Positions 17,379 to 25,952 of a stretch of 64,000 nt of DNA are shown in pieces. The notes under the pieces are model-generated. The model was given only the letters and a program-made list of their open reading frames with translations, did not search any database and was not told the origin of the DNA. The position numbers and the translations under genes were made by a program. The DNA comes from Amantichitinum ursilacus. Its GTDB lineage: Bacteria; Pseudomonadota; Gammaproteobacteria; Burkholderiales; Chitinibacteraceae. The stretch covers positions 124,001 through 188,000 of the forward strand of contig NZ_LAQT01000007.1 of NCBI RefSeq assembly GCF_001294205.1, given 5' to 3'. Within the stretch, counting starts at the first letter, position 1; every line of letters begins with the position of its first letter.

Positions 17379-17457
17379 AACCAACCACAACCCTGCCAGA
17401 AGCGTCCAAATTTAAGGGCTGACGGCCATGCTGGTCAATGGCCTGCCAGCAGTCGCA

Positions 17458-18417
17458 TCATGCCGCCGGGCGTTCAAAGCGGAAGCACTGGTGTATGCGC
17501 TTGTTGCGGAAATCTTCCGGAATCGACTCCGCCGTGATGTCGGTACACAACGGTTCGAGCGCGGCATCCAGCTTGAACGTGCGCAGGTTATTGGAGAAAT
17601 ACAGCACGCCGCCCGGATGCAACATATCCAGACACGTTTCTACCAGCCAGCGATGATCGCGCTGGATATCCAGCACGCCCTGCATCTTTTTGGAATTGGA
17701 AAACGAGGGTGGGTCCAGCACGATCAGGTCGTACAGCCAGCCACCGTCGCGGCTTTCTTCCAGGTATTGCAGCACGTCGGTGCGCACGCGGCGATGTTGC
17801 GGGCCTTCAAAACCGTTGAGCGCCATATTGCGCGCGGTCCAGTCCAGATAAGTGTTCGACAGATCGACCGACGTGGTGGCCTTGGCCCCACCCGCCGCCG
17901 CGTACACCGAGAACGCGCCGGTGTAGCAAAACAGATTGAGCACGCGGCGGCCCGCGCTTTCTTCGCGTACACGTTGCCGCGTATTGCGGTGATCCAGAAA
18001 CAGGCCGGTATCCAGATAGCCTTCCAGGTTAACCAGAAACTTGAGGCCCTGCTCCATCACCACGTATTCGTGCGCGGTGTGGTCGTCATCGTCAAACTGG
18101 TTTTTTTCGTACTGGCTGTCGCCTTTCTGGCGCTGACGCGTCTTGATAGTGACGTTGTCTTCCGGAATGCCCAGCGCTTCGGCTGTGGCGTACCAGATAT
18201 CGGCCAGCCACGCTTCGTGGTCTTCGTCGGTCTGCACCCAGCCCGTGTCGTATTCCTGCAGATTGGCGCGGCCGTCGTACCAGTCGACGATGACCGGAAA
18301 TTCGGGCACGTCGCGGTCGTACACGCGAAAGCAGGACAATTCATTGCGCCGCGCCCATTTGCTCCAGTGTTTGAAGTTTTTGGCAAGGCGATTACGGTAG
18401 CTGGTGATATCGGACAT
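17458..18417 (-). CDS. Stand-alone RlmK-like 23S rRNA methyltransferase
   Basis: 319-residue SAM-dependent methyltransferase that closely follows the C-terminal (RlmK, m7G2069) half of E. coli RlmKL. Matching segments are YRNRLAKNFKHWSKWARR, CFRVYDRD, KTRQRQKG, YLDTGLFLDHR, NLFCYTGAFSVYAAAGGA (SAM motif I), LDPPSFSNSKKM (catalytic DPPSF) and FSNNLRTFKLD. The RlmL half with its THUMP domain is absent, so the two activities are split here. The ATG at 18415-18417 gives the conserved start. It lies 126 bases downstream of coaD, with a GC-rich hairpin between. Confidence 0.88.
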   Translation of the reverse strand: MSDITSYRNRLAKNFKHWSKWARRNELSCFRVYDRDVPEFPVIVDWYDGRANLQEYDTGWVQTDEDHEAWLADIWYATAEALGIPEDNVTIKTRQRQKGDSQYEKNQFDDDDHTAHEYVVMEQGLKFLVNLEGYLDTGLFLDHRNTRQRVREESAGRRVLNLFCYTGAFSVYAAAGGAKATTSVDLSNTYLDWTARNMALNGFEGPQHRRVRTDVLQYLEESRDGGWLYDLIVLDPPSFSNSKKMQGVLDIQRDHRWLVETCLDMLHPGGVLYFSNNLRTFKLDAALEPLCTDITAESIPEDFRNKRIHQCFRFERPAA

Positions 18418-18440
18418 CAGAGTGCTTCTTTCAAATGCCA

Positions 18441-18472
18441 CCGCCGCCCGGAGCAATGCGCACGGGCGGCGG
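18441..18472 (-). terminator. GC-rich hairpin between coaD and rlmK-like gene
   Basis: Perfect 10-bp stem CCGCCGCCCG/CGGGCGGCGG with a 12-base loop, 72 bases past the coaD stop. There is no T-run after it on the minus strand, so it may be an intercistronic stabilizing structure rather than a true terminator. Confidence 0.4.
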
Positions 18473-18543
18473 CGGTCGTAAATCAATCAAACAGATCCTG
18501 CGCGCGGACGGGCTTTTGTTTATATAGCCCGGCTGCTGCGGTT

Positions 18544-19047
18544 TTATCCGCCGCGGTTGGACATATGCCAGCTAACCAGGCGCTCGAACACGGGCGCGGG
18601 CACGTATTGCCCCACTACGTCTTTCCAGCCATCCGGGCCGACCAGGCCTTTAACCATCGTAGAGCTGACTTCGGCGATTTCGCGCGGCGGCATCAGAAAA
18701 ATAGTGTCGATATGCGGCGCCAGATCGGCATTCACATAGCGCATTTTGCGTTCGAATTCGTAATCGGCGGCTTCGCGGATACCGCGAATAATGTAATCGG
18801 CATTGCGATCACGCGCGTAATCCACCAGAAACCGGTTCTCGAACGTTTCTACCCGCAGATTGGGCAAATGTTGGGTGGCTTCGCGCAGCATGGTCACGCG
18901 CTCGGCCACGCTAAAGGTATAGCGTTTGTCCGGATTTTCGCCGATGGCCACGATCATTTCGTCAAACAGGCGCACGCCGTGCTCGATCATCCAAAGATGG
19001 CCGTTGGTGACTGGATCAAAGCTACCGGCATAAACGGCACGCCGCAT
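18544..19047 (-). CDS. coaD: Phosphopantetheine adenylyltransferase
   Basis: Penultimate step of coenzyme A synthesis: ATP + 4'-phosphopantetheine gives dephospho-CoA. The 167 residues have the nucleotidyltransferase T-x-G-H motif ([17 protein letters not shown], residues 8-24), R90-type [15 protein letters not shown], and the late ISSTMVK-like [12 protein letters not shown]. Together with panB and panC it gives the window three steps of the route to CoA. It diverges from the binding-protein gene at 19148. Confidence 0.97.
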   Translation of the reverse strand: MRRAVYAGSFDPVTNGHLWMIEHGVRLFDEMIVAIGENPDKRYTFSVAERVTMLREATQHLPNLRVETFENRFLVDYARDRNADYIIRGIREAADYEFERKMRYVNADLAPHIDTIFLMPPREIAEVSSTMVKGLVGPDGWKDVVGQYVPAPVFERLVSWHMSNRGG

Positions 19048-19147
19048 GATGCATTTCCCCTCTGAACGCGAGCCGCCACTATACCATCAGCAGACATTAA
19101 TCTAAGATCAGTCGCACAATTCTCAAAAAGTAATCCGGGGGCCCGTC

Positions 19148-20269
19148 ATGTTGCGTAAGTCGCTGTTTGCATTGAGCTTGATCGCCACACCTGCTGTATA
19201 TGCCGATATCGTGATCGGCGAATCTGTTCCTACCACCGGTATTGCCGCAGATACCGGCAAGGCGTTGGCGTTGGGTGCTTCTATTTATTTTGGCCGTATT
19301 AATGCGCAAGGCGGCATTAATGGCGAGCCGATTAACTTGCTCACCAAAGACGACGGCTACAACCCCATCCGCACGATGGCCAATACCCAATCGCTGATCG
19401 ACAACGATAAAGCGGTGGCATTAATTGGTTATTACGGTACGCAGCCGATGCAAGAGCTGCTTAATTCAAAGCTGCTGGAAACCACCGGGATTCCGCTGGT
19501 GGGCGCATTTACTGGCGCCGATACGGTGCGTAATCCGGGCAGCCCGTATTTCTTTCAGACGCGCGCGGGCTATAGCCAGGAAATTGAAAAGATTGTCGCA
19601 CTGCTAAAAGACCATCTGGGCGTAAACCGCATTGCCGTGGTGGCGCAGAAAGATGGTTTTGGCCAGGCCGGTTATACGGCGCTGAAAGCTGAATTGGCCA
19701 AGCGCAATATGCAACTGGCGGGCGAAGCGTGGTATGACCGCGTAACCGGTGATACCAGCGAAGCCGCAACGGCCATGACCAAAGTCAATGCTGATGCGGT
19801 GATCCTGATTGCGATTTCCAAACCGGCCGCCACGTTTCTGAAAAAATTCCGCGACCAAGGTGGCACGTCGCAGGTTTATGGTTTGTCGGCCATTCAATAT
19901 GACGATGTAATTCGCGCTGTAGGCAAAAGCAGCGCCAGCGGTCTGGGTTTGTCGCAGGTGTTTCCGGCGCCGACCAATGCGCAGCTGAAAGTGATTCGCG
20001 ACTTCCAGAAAGACGCCGAGCCTTTCCTTAAAGCCGATGAATATCCGACTTATGCGTTGCTGGAAGGTTATATGTCGGCCCGCATTCTGGTCGAAGCGCT
20101 CAAGCGCGCGGGCAAGAATCCCACGCGCGCCAGCGTTTATGCAGCGCTCAGCAATATGAAAAAGTATGATCTGGGCGGCTATACCGTGGACTTCAGCAAT
20201 CCACGCCGCATTGGTTCCAACTACGTGGAACTGACCATGATTTCGCCGACGGGCACGCTCAGCCGTTAA
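19148..20269 (+). CDS. ABC transporter substrate-binding protein, branched-chain amino acid type
   Basis: 373-residue periplasmic binding protein of the LivJ-like class I fold (Peripla_BP_6). It has a signal peptide of about 19 residues (LFALSLIATPAVYA), then VIGESVPTTGIAADTGKALALGASIYF, LLTKDDGYNP, LIGYYGTQPM and the C-terminal Asn-Tyr-Val segment SNYVELTMIS. Homologs deliver leucine, amides, urea or aromatic acids to an inner-membrane ABC permease. No permease or ATPase is nearby, so it is an orphan or works with genes elsewhere. A terminator follows directly. Confidence 0.88.
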   Translation: MLRKSLFALSLIATPAVYADIVIGESVPTTGIAADTGKALALGASIYFGRINAQGGINGEPINLLTKDDGYNPIRTMANTQSLIDNDKAVALIGYYGTQPMQELLNSKLLETTGIPLVGAFTGADTVRNPGSPYFFQTRAGYSQEIEKIVALLKDHLGVNRIAVVAQKDGFGQAGYTALKAELAKRNMQLAGEAWYDRVTGDTSEAATAMTKVNADAVILIAISKPAATFLKKFRDQGGTSQVYGLSAIQYDDVIRAVGKSSASGLGLSQVFPAPTNAQLKVIRDFQKDAEPFLKADEYPTYALLEGYMSARILVEALKRAGKNPTRASVYAALSNMKKYDLGGYTVDFSNPRRIGSNYVELTMISPTGTLSR

Positions 20270-20300
20270 GGCCGCGCCTGCGCAAGTCATATCCGACAGC

Positions 20301-20326
20301 AAAACCGGCTTCTGGCCGGTTTTTTA
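20301..20326 (+). terminator. Rho-independent terminator after the binding-protein gene
   Basis: Stem AAAACCGGC (20301-20309)/GCCGGTTTT (20315-20323) with a 5-base loop, followed by a T-run. Confidence 0.9.
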
Positions 20327-20444
20327 TTGCGTGGTCGATGGGCACACTGGCTCACGTTGGGCGGCATGGCTTGAACGCCTGCCCGCCTCTATCCCCACCC
20401 GGGCTTGATCTAACCGATAAGTCCCGCACAAGGAGCACAGCAAC

Positions 20445-20861
20445 ATGAGCAAACGTAAACAGATTCTGGCCGGCAGCTTGCTGGCATTGTCTTTGTTGGG
20501 CACGCACGCATGGGCCGACGATATGGCCACCATGCAACCGCAAACCACGGCCAATGGCGCGGAATACGTCAGTGGCGGCGTGGGCGACGAAGAAATGTCG
20601 CAGCTTAAATCGGTGGAAAAAGACTACAACATGCGCCTGCTGTTTACCGGCCGCGATGGTGAATACCAATCGGGCGTAAAGGTGCAGGTGACGGATGCCA
20701 AAGGCAATGTGGCGCTGGATACCACCACCAGCGGGCCGTATCTGCTGGCCAAGCTGCCAGCGGGCCGCTACAAGGTGAATGCACAGCTGGATGACAATGC
20801 GCAGACACGGACCACCGTGGTGAACGAGCGCGGCGCGAAGGAAGTGCACTTTACGTGGTAA
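20445..20861 (+). CDS. Small secreted protein of unknown function, beta-sandwich-like
   Basis: 138 residues with a good ribosome site (AAGGAGC, about seven bases ahead). The signal peptide ends near THAWADD (about 23). The mature part contains a segment like carboxypeptidase-regulatory or DUF4198-type beta domains: YQSGVKVQVTDAKGNVALDT, then GPYLLAKLPAGRYKVNAQ. I do not recognise a named family. A periplasmic or surface role is inferred from the signal peptide. Its last codons, together with the repeat behind it, have been duplicated downstream (see 21009-21143). Confidence 0.8.
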   Translation: MSKRKQILAGSLLALSLLGTHAWADDMATMQPQTTANGAEYVSGGVGDEEMSQLKSVEKDYNMRLLFTGRDGEYQSGVKVQVTDAKGNVALDTTTSGPYLLAKLPAGRYKVNAQLDDNAQTRTTVVNERGAKEVHFTW

Positions 20862-20875
20862 TTGGCTGATACCAG

Positions 20876-20969
20876 ATAGGGTGGGTCATGACCCACCCTT
20901 CAAAGCCGTTGATGCGAACCTGGTCGCATCCAGACGCGGCATTGAGTGGTGGGTCATGACCCACCCTAT
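20876..20969. repeat. REPIN-like element, copy 4
   Basis: 94 bases, palindromes at 20876-20897 and 20948-20969, both with centre AT (GGTGGGTC-AT-GACCCACC), ATAG at the outer left and CTAT at the outer right. It starts 15 bases after the TAA of the preceding gene. Confidence 0.9.
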
Positions 20970-21008
20970 GGGTTTTCGTACAGGCGCATTTCGTGGCCAA
21001 CGCAAGCG

Positions 21009-21143
21009 GCGCGAAGGAAGTGCACTTCGTGGTAAGTGGCTGATGCCAAATAGGGTGGGTCATGACCCACCATTCAAAGCCGTTGATGCAAAGCTGGTCG
21101 CATCAAAACGCGGCTTCGGGTGGTGGGTCATGACCCACCCTAT
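21009..21143. repeat. Duplicated gene tail plus REPIN-like element, copy 5
   Basis: Bases from about 21004 to 21049 repeat the last codons and stop of the preceding secreted-protein gene (GGCGCGAAGGAAGTGCACTT, GTGGTAA, TGGCTGAT) with a few changes. They run straight into a second 94-base element at 21050-21143 (centres AT/AT). The whole unit therefore arose by tandem duplication of gene end plus element. The 317-base gap to the crp-like gene holds nothing else. Confidence 0.85.
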
Positions 21144-21178
21144 TGCATTGAGTGGTGGCTAAAGGCCCAGCCAATTTG

Positions 21179-21850
21179 TCAGTGCGGCAGGTCTTCTGCG
21201 CGCAGCAGGCGGATATAGCCGCCCGCCAGGTCGATCAAGCCATCGTCGACCCAGGCATTCAGTTGTTTGTTCACCGATTCGCGGCTGGCGCCGACCAGGT
21301 TGGCGACTTCCTGCTGCGTCAGCTTCAGATCAATCAGCACACCGCGATCCGTTTGATCGCCATGCTGCTCGCCCAGCGAACGCAGCATCTTGCCCAGCCG
21401 CTGCGGCAGGTTCAAAAACAGCGTGTCCTGCAGCAAGTCATCCGCGCCACGCAAACGTTGGCACAGGGCGGCGATCAACTGGCGCATCACTTTCGGGTGC
21501 GATTCCAGATAATCCATCACCGATTCGCGGCGCAACACCAGCAGCTCACACGGCTCCAGCGCTTCGACGCTCGCCGAACGCATCCCGCCATCCAGCATCG
21601 CCAGTTCGCCAAAGACTTCGCCCGCCTCCAGCAGACACAGCGTAGCTTCGCGGCCGTCTTCAGTACTGCGCACAACCTTCAGGCGGCCATGCAGCACTGC
21701 AAACATCTCGTCGCCCGGCGTGCCTTGCGCCACCACGGTGGTCTTGGCGCGGACCGCGCGCAGTTCCGCGTTCTGGCCCAAACCTTCGAGTTCGTCTGCA
21801 GTCAGCTCGCAAAACAGCGTGCTACCGGACAGAAGTTTTGCTTTATCCAT
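21179..21850 (-). CDS. Crp/Fnr-family transcription regulator
   Basis: 223 residues. The N-terminal cyclic-nucleotide-binding fold (about 10-120) includes GDEMFAVLHGRLKVV and FGELAMLDGGMRSASVEALE. The C-terminal winged helix (about 150-220) has the recognition region LTQQEVANLVGASRESVNKQL. There is no N-terminal cysteine cluster, so it is not an FNR-type oxygen sensor. The Phe-Gly-Glu-Leu-Ala plus Arg-Ser phosphate-binding cassette suggests a cyclic nucleotide ligand, though this is an inference. Start at ATG 21848-21850. It lies downstream of xth in the same direction. Confidence 0.9.
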   Translation of the reverse strand: MDKAKLLSGSTLFCELTADELEGLGQNAELRAVRAKTTVVAQGTPGDEMFAVLHGRLKVVRSTEDGREATLCLLEAGEVFGELAMLDGGMRSASVEALEPCELLVLRRESVMDYLESHPKVMRQLIAALCQRLRGADDLLQDTLFLNLPQRLGKMLRSLGEQHGDQTDRGVLIDLKLTQQEVANLVGASRESVNKQLNAWVDDGLIDLAGGYIRLLRAEDLPH

Positions 21851-21965
21851 ATGAATACAAAGGGCTGCTGGTATGAAAACCCCGCCATTCTGCACCAAAT
21901 CGGCAGAACGTGTACGTTACGATGCATTGCTGCAGCAGCGCGGTGGGTACAAAGCGGCGGGCGGC

Positions 21966-22733
21966 TTATTCGATTGTGACGATGACCGGGGTGTGGTCGG
22001 ACGGGCGCTCCACTTTGCGCGGCTCTTTATCGATCACGCAGGCTTTAAGCCGGTCTTTCAGCGCTTTGGAAATCAGCAGATGGTCGATGCGCAAACCGGC
22101 ATTGCGTTTAAACGCAAACATGCGGTAATCCCACCAGCTGAATGATTTTTCGGGTTGCTCGAATTCGCGGAACGAATCGATCAGACCCAGCGCCAGCAAT
22201 TGGCGAAATGCCGCGCGTTCTGGCGCGGACACCAATACTTCACCCACCCATTTGGCCGGATCATGCACGTCGCGATCTTCGGGCGCGATGTTGTAATCGC
22301 CTGCCAGAATCAATTCGGGATATTGCTTGAGCTCCGCCGCCACGTAATCAGTCAGCGCCTTAATCCAGCGCAGTTTATAAACGTATTTGTCCGATGACAC
22401 CGCCTGGCCATTGACCACATAGGCGCAAATAAAGCGGATGCCGTTGACGGTCGCGGCAATCACGCGGCGCTGTTCATCGTCAAAACCGGGGATATTGACC
22501 ACCACATCGTCCAGCGGCGCGCGCGAAACGATGGCGACACCGTTATATGTTTTCTGGCCAATAAAGGCGACGTGGTAACCCGCGGCTTCCAGATCCGCCT
22601 TGGGAAATGCGCTGTCTTCCAGTTTGGTTTCCTGCAGCGCCACCGCGGTCATTTCGGGATTGGCCGCGAGCCATTCCAGCAATTGCGGCAGGCGCACTTT
22701 CAGGCTATTGACGTTCCAGGTGGCAAATTGCAT
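21966..22733 (-). CDS. xth: Exodeoxyribonuclease III
   Basis: 255-residue AP endonuclease/3' exonuclease of the EEP superfamily for base-excision repair. Active-site residues are visible: the Asn in TWNVNSLKVR, Glu in LQETKLED, Tyr in CAYVVNGQ, D-x-N in LAGDYNIAPEDRDVHDP, and the C-terminal SDHTPVIV His. The ATG at 22731-22733 gives the conserved MQFATWNVNSL start. It follows the small membrane-anchored protein gene and precedes the crp-like gene. Confidence 0.96.
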   Translation of the reverse strand: MQFATWNVNSLKVRLPQLLEWLAANPEMTAVALQETKLEDSAFPKADLEAAGYHVAFIGQKTYNGVAIVSRAPLDDVVVNIPGFDDEQRRVIAATVNGIRFICAYVVNGQAVSSDKYVYKLRWIKALTDYVAAELKQYPELILAGDYNIAPEDRDVHDPAKWVGEVLVSAPERAAFRQLLALGLIDSFREFEQPEKSFSWWDYRMFAFKRNAGLRIDHLLISKALKDRLKACVIDKEPRKVERPSDHTPVIVTIE

Positions 22734-22775
22734 GGATGGATTCCGCTCGGACAAAAACGCGATTCTACCGCGTGC

Positions 22776-23207
22776 TTATTGGCTGACGGTATTGATCAAC
22801 ACCGTGATGTCATCGATCTGCAGGGTCAGTAACCAGTCGCGGCGGCCCTGGCTGCATAAGGGCAATGCGGTTTCGGCCACCCAATGTTCGCCCTGATGCA
22901 CAAACTTGAATTGGTTAGGGCCCATATCCATGCCGTTCATTTGCCAGGAGGCCGTAGCGGCCTTGATGGCGCTGCCTTCCAGCGTTAAATCAACCGGATG
23001 CGCGCCACTGAGCGGCTGCGCACTGCGGACGCGATATTGCGCGCCATTAATCAGAATGCTGCAGCCGTGATGCAAATCCGAACAGCCCAGATGCAAAGCA
23101 GGCGTAGCGGTAGGCTTGCCAATGGGCAACCAGCCCTGGTTCCACGCCACAAACACCAGCACCACGACGATGCCAGCCAGCGCGGCCCAGGGCGAACGTT
23201 GCTTCAT
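22776..23207 (-). CDS. Membrane-anchored periplasmic protein of unknown function
   Basis: 143 residues. A single N-terminal membrane helix (WAALAGIVVVLVFVAWNQGWL, about 6-26) is followed by a periplasmic domain with two nearby cysteines (GCSDLHHGC) and a third near the end (LPLCSQG). I do not recognise the family. The start ATG at 23205-23207 overlaps the stop of the upstream MutT/ThiE-like gene (ATGA), so I choose it over the ATG two codons upstream. The coupling suggests a shared transcript but not a shared function. Confidence 0.75.
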   Translation of the reverse strand: MKQRSPWAALAGIVVVLVFVAWNQGWLPIGKPTATPALHLGCSDLHHGCSILINGAQYRVRSAQPLSGAHPVDLTLEGSAIKAATASWQMNGMDMGPNQFKFVHQGEHWVAETALPLCSQGRRDWLLTLQIDDITVLINTVSQ

Positions 23208-24157
23208 CGCCATGCCCCGGTCAGTTGCCCGATGCCATGCGCGCCATGCTGCAAGGCAGTGGGCAAATCACCGTTGGACAAGCCGCCCAGCGCATACAGC
23301 GGAAACGGCCAGCCCACATGCATCAACGCCTCAAAGCCATCCCAGCCCAACGGCACATGCTCAGCGTGGCTGTTGGTGGGCAGCACATGGCCCAGCATCG
23401 CGTAATCCACGCCGATCTGTTGTGCGTGTTGCAACTCGGTGGCGTTGTGCACCGAAGCGCCAAACCAGTCCAGCCCACGCGGACGCGCTTGCAGTTCGGC
23501 CGCGCGCGTTACGCTAACGTGCACGCCGTCGGCGCGTAATTCGCGCGCCAGATCAATATGGTTGTGCAACAACACGCGGCCACCTGCTGCGTGCACCGGC
23601 GCGATCACTTTTTCTGCCAGGGTTCCGTATTCCGATGGCGCCAGTTGCGGTTCGCGCAAAATCAGCCACAGCGGGTTAGCCTGGGACAGCCGCGCCTGCA
23701 ATCGCGCCAGCCATGCGGCCTCGCCCAGACCGGCCACCTGCGACAGCGCCAGCTGCGGCGGCAATTGCAGGCCGCGCATGATCGGGCCATTGGCGGGCAG
23801 GATGGGCGATACGGTCAGTGCCCGCGCGCTTTGCCAGGCAAACTGCTGGCCTTCGCGCGCTTCAAATTCGCCCTCCCACGCAGTCACCCGGAAGAAATGC
23901 AGCCGCACCGTGGCGTGCGGATAAACAAAGCGTTGCGTCAGCCATGGGGTGGCGGCGGTCACAACGATGCCCATTTCTTCTTGTAATTCGCGTTGGAGTG
24001 CTTGCAAAGCGGTTTCACCGTCTTCAAGCTTGCCGCCCGGAAATTCCCAATATCCGGCATAGGGTTTGCCCGCGGGCCGGCTGCCGAGCAAAAACTGACC
24101 ATCGGCCTGCACCAACACGCCGACTGCGACGTCTACCACTTTGGGCGCGGTGCTCAT
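23204..24157 (-). CDS. Nudix hydrolase fused to a degenerate ThiE-like domain
   Basis: 317 residues. Residues about 1-130 are a MutT-type Nudix domain with the full Nudix box GGKLEDGETALQALQRELQE then EMGI; MutT removes 8-oxo-dGTP from the nucleotide pool. Residues about 165-317 resemble thiamine-phosphate synthase (HNHIDLARELRADGVHVS, YAMLGHVLP, PLYALGGLSNGDLP). Key ThiE positions have changed: the catalytic-type Asp of the N-D-R motif, the H-x-G-Q glutamine and the T-x-T-K lysine are not seen. This second domain is therefore probably not a working TMP synthase. Start ATG 24155-24157. The fusion is common in betaproteobacteria. Confidence 0.9.
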   Translation of the reverse strand: MSTAPKVVDVAVGVLVQADGQFLLGSRPAGKPYAGYWEFPGGKLEDGETALQALQRELQEEMGIVVTAATPWLTQRFVYPHATVRLHFFRVTAWEGEFEAREGQQFAWQSARALTVSPILPANGPIMRGLQLPPQLALSQVAGLGEAAWLARLQARLSQANPLWLILREPQLAPSEYGTLAEKVIAPVHAAGGRVLLHNHIDLARELRADGVHVSVTRAAELQARPRGLDWFGASVHNATELQHAQQIGVDYAMLGHVLPTNSHAEHVPLGWDGFEALMHVGWPFPLYALGGLSNGDLPTALQHGAHGIGQLTGAWR

Positions 24158-24269
24158 GCTGCGACCACCCGGCGTGTCGAATGAATTTGACAGTTTTCTT
24201 TGCGGCAAATAACAACTAACATCATCTGGCTTATCAACTCAGTAATAAAGCGGATCACGGCGGCTTATC

Positions 24270-24722
24270 GTGTCACAACAGGTTATCGAAATCCAACCAG
24301 AAACCGGCATGCGGCATTGGCAAAAAGTGCTGACGCTGGCGGCCGACGCCAGTACGGTCTGCACCATTATTGCTGCGTCGCCCGCGCGGCTTGAAGATGA
24401 CGTGGCCTATGGCCTGGGCATCAACGTACTGATCGTGCGCGACGGCACGCGCTATCTGCTGCGTGGCGCGCCGATGCAGGATACTCGTCGTCTGGCGCGT
24501 TTGCTGCTGGATTGTGGTCGGCCCACGTTTTTTACCGAGGGCAAGATCAAGCCGCTGGCCGACCTGAGCCCGGCAGACGCGGCCGATTATATGATTGCCG
24601 TGCCGCCCAGCGTGCTGTGCGAACCCAACCTGCCGCGTTTTTATCAAGAATTCCAGCCGGTGCAGGGCGAGCGCATTGATCTGCTGCAAGCGCTGACCCG
24701 GCCGCTGAGCCGGGCTGGCTGA
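24270..24722 (+). CDS. Protein of unknown function
   Basis: 150 residues starting with GTG at 24270. An ATG 13 codons further in is an alternative, and no strong ribosome site favours either. The protein is soluble with no membrane segment or signal peptide. It has a mixed alpha/beta character (LTLAADASTVCTIIAASPARL, INVLIVRDGTRYLLRGAP) and a conserved-looking middle (LLDCGRPTFFTEGKIKPLADLS). I do not recognise a family. It diverges from the Nudix gene and converges on the ATPase gene, separated by only 14 bases. Confidence 0.65.
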   Translation: MSQQVIEIQPETGMRHWQKVLTLAADASTVCTIIAASPARLEDDVAYGLGINVLIVRDGTRYLLRGAPMQDTRRLARLLLDCGRPTFFTEGKIKPLADLSPADAADYMIAVPPSVLCEPNLPRFYQEFQPVQGERIDLLQALTRPLSRAG

Positions 24723-24736
24723 AAACTGCGGCGGGC

Positions 24737-25603
24737 TTAGTGCCGGCCCGCCCAATCCCGCGCAAACTGCCACGCAATCCGGCCACTGCGCGCACCCCGG
24801 CCCAACGCCCATTGCAATGCCTCGCGCTCCACTTCCGGGGTCCAGTCCGCTACGCCAAACTGCGCCAGCCAGTGCTGGGCGGCATTCAGATATTCCGGCT
24901 GGCTAAAGCCATAAAACGACAGCCACAAACCAAAGCGCTCGGATAAAGCGATCTTTTCTTCGATGGCCTCGGCAAAGTGGATTTCGTCGCCCACGTGGCG
25001 GGTTTGCTCGTTTTCGGCAAAGTATTCCGGCACCAGATGGCGGCGGTTGGACGTGGCGTAAATCAGCACATTGGCGCTGGGTGCGGCAATCGAGCCATCC
25101 AGCGCGGTCTTCAGCGCCTGATAGCCATAATCGCCTTCTTCAAACGACAGATCGTCGCAGAACACCAGGTACTTTTCTTCGCGCTCGGCCACTTGCGCCA
25201 CGATATCGGGCAGGTCGGTCAAATGCGCTTTGTCGACTTCGATCAAACGCAGGCCGGTATCGCTGAACGTGTTCCACGCCGCCTTCACCAGCGACGATTT
25301 GCCGCAGCCACGTGAGCCGGTCAGCAGCACGTTGTTGGCCAGCTTGCCGTTGACAAACTGACGCGTGTTTTCCACCAGCTTGTGTTTTTGCGGCTCGATA
25401 TTCTGCAGATCGTTCAGGTCGATGCGATGGATATGCTTGACGGCCTGCAGATAACCGCGGCCGTCACGCTGACGCCAGCGAAACGCGCTGGCAGACCAAT
25501 CAACGGCTTCGGGCGCGGGCGGCAAGGTGGCGTCCAGCCGCTGGATCAACGCTTCGAGTTGGCCAGTCAGTTTCTCAAAATGTTCGGCAAGCGGGTGCGT
25601 CAT
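24737..25603 (-). CDS. DUF815-type AAA ATPase
   Basis: 288 residues. P-loop NTPase of the DUF815 family: Walker A GSRGCGKSSLV near 98-108, Walker B LVFCDDLSFEEGD near 147-160, and sensor-like YATSNRRHLVPEYF. The N-terminal part carries FRWRQRDGRGYLQAVKHIHR, typical of this family. The molecular role of DUF815 proteins is not established. A remodelling or loader activity is inferred only from the AAA fold. It is a single gene read away from the possible small-protein gene at 25953. Confidence 0.88.
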   Translation of the reverse strand: MTHPLAEHFEKLTGQLEALIQRLDATLPPAPEAVDWSASAFRWRQRDGRGYLQAVKHIHRIDLNDLQNIEPQKHKLVENTRQFVNGKLANNVLLTGSRGCGKSSLVKAAWNTFSDTGLRLIEVDKAHLTDLPDIVAQVAEREEKYLVFCDDLSFEEGDYGYQALKTALDGSIAAPSANVLIYATSNRRHLVPEYFAENEQTRHVGDEIHFAEAIEEKIALSERFGLWLSFYGFSQPEYLNAAQHWLAQFGVADWTPEVEREALQWALGRGARSGRIAWQFARDWAGRH

Positions 25604-25739
25604 GGCAGGCGGGTCCTGAGCTTGAGGAAAGTGAGGGAATAATCACGAAAGCATACATTTTTTGCACGCACCAGCCAGATACATCGCCCGCACCGTTTTG
25701 AAAAATTTTCCAATATGCTGTTTTTATTACGGTTTTAAG

Positions 25740-25952
25740 ATGCGGCCGATTTGACCCTGCACCAGGCCGTCTGGTAGATTGGCAAACGCTGCACCGGCAT
25801 AGGGCTGGCTGCAGACGTGGTTGTGTTAACAGGCCGGCACCGGCAGCGGTGTCCGCGCGGCAGGAGACGACACTCCTGCAACGAGGTGTCTGACAAGCAG
25901 ACGCCACCTGCACATGACGTAGTTAGTGAACCCTTCTGATCAGGAGATCGCC
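25740..25952 (+). promoter_or_regulatory. Structured leader upstream of small ORF
   Basis: Three successive hairpins precede the ORF: CACCG/CGGTG around 25840-25853, GCAGGAG/CTCCTGC (25860-25879, loop ACGACA), and AGGTGTCTG/CAGACGCCACCT (about 25884-25908, two-base bulge). CAGGAG in the middle hairpin is an exact copy of the ribosome-binding site at 25941-25946. CTCCTG at 25873-25878 could thus pair with either, a switch-like arrangement. A weak promoter (TTGAAA at 25698, TTTATT at 25723) lies in the AT-rich stretch before it. The ligand or regulator, if any, is unknown. Confidence 0.4.

Noticed and set aside
17428-19065. 545-codon open frame on the plus strand
   Set aside because: It runs opposite to the clearly recognised rlmK-like and coaD genes and spans the gap between them. 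The translation is His/Gln/Arg-rich with no domain, a shadow of GC-rich coding sequence.
25860-25908. Resemblance to a guanidine-II (mini-ykkC) riboswitch because of an ACGA-containing loop
   Set aside because: The first loop is six bases (ACGACA), not the four-base ACGR. The second hairpin loop is ACAAG, and no guanidine transporter or carboxylase follows.
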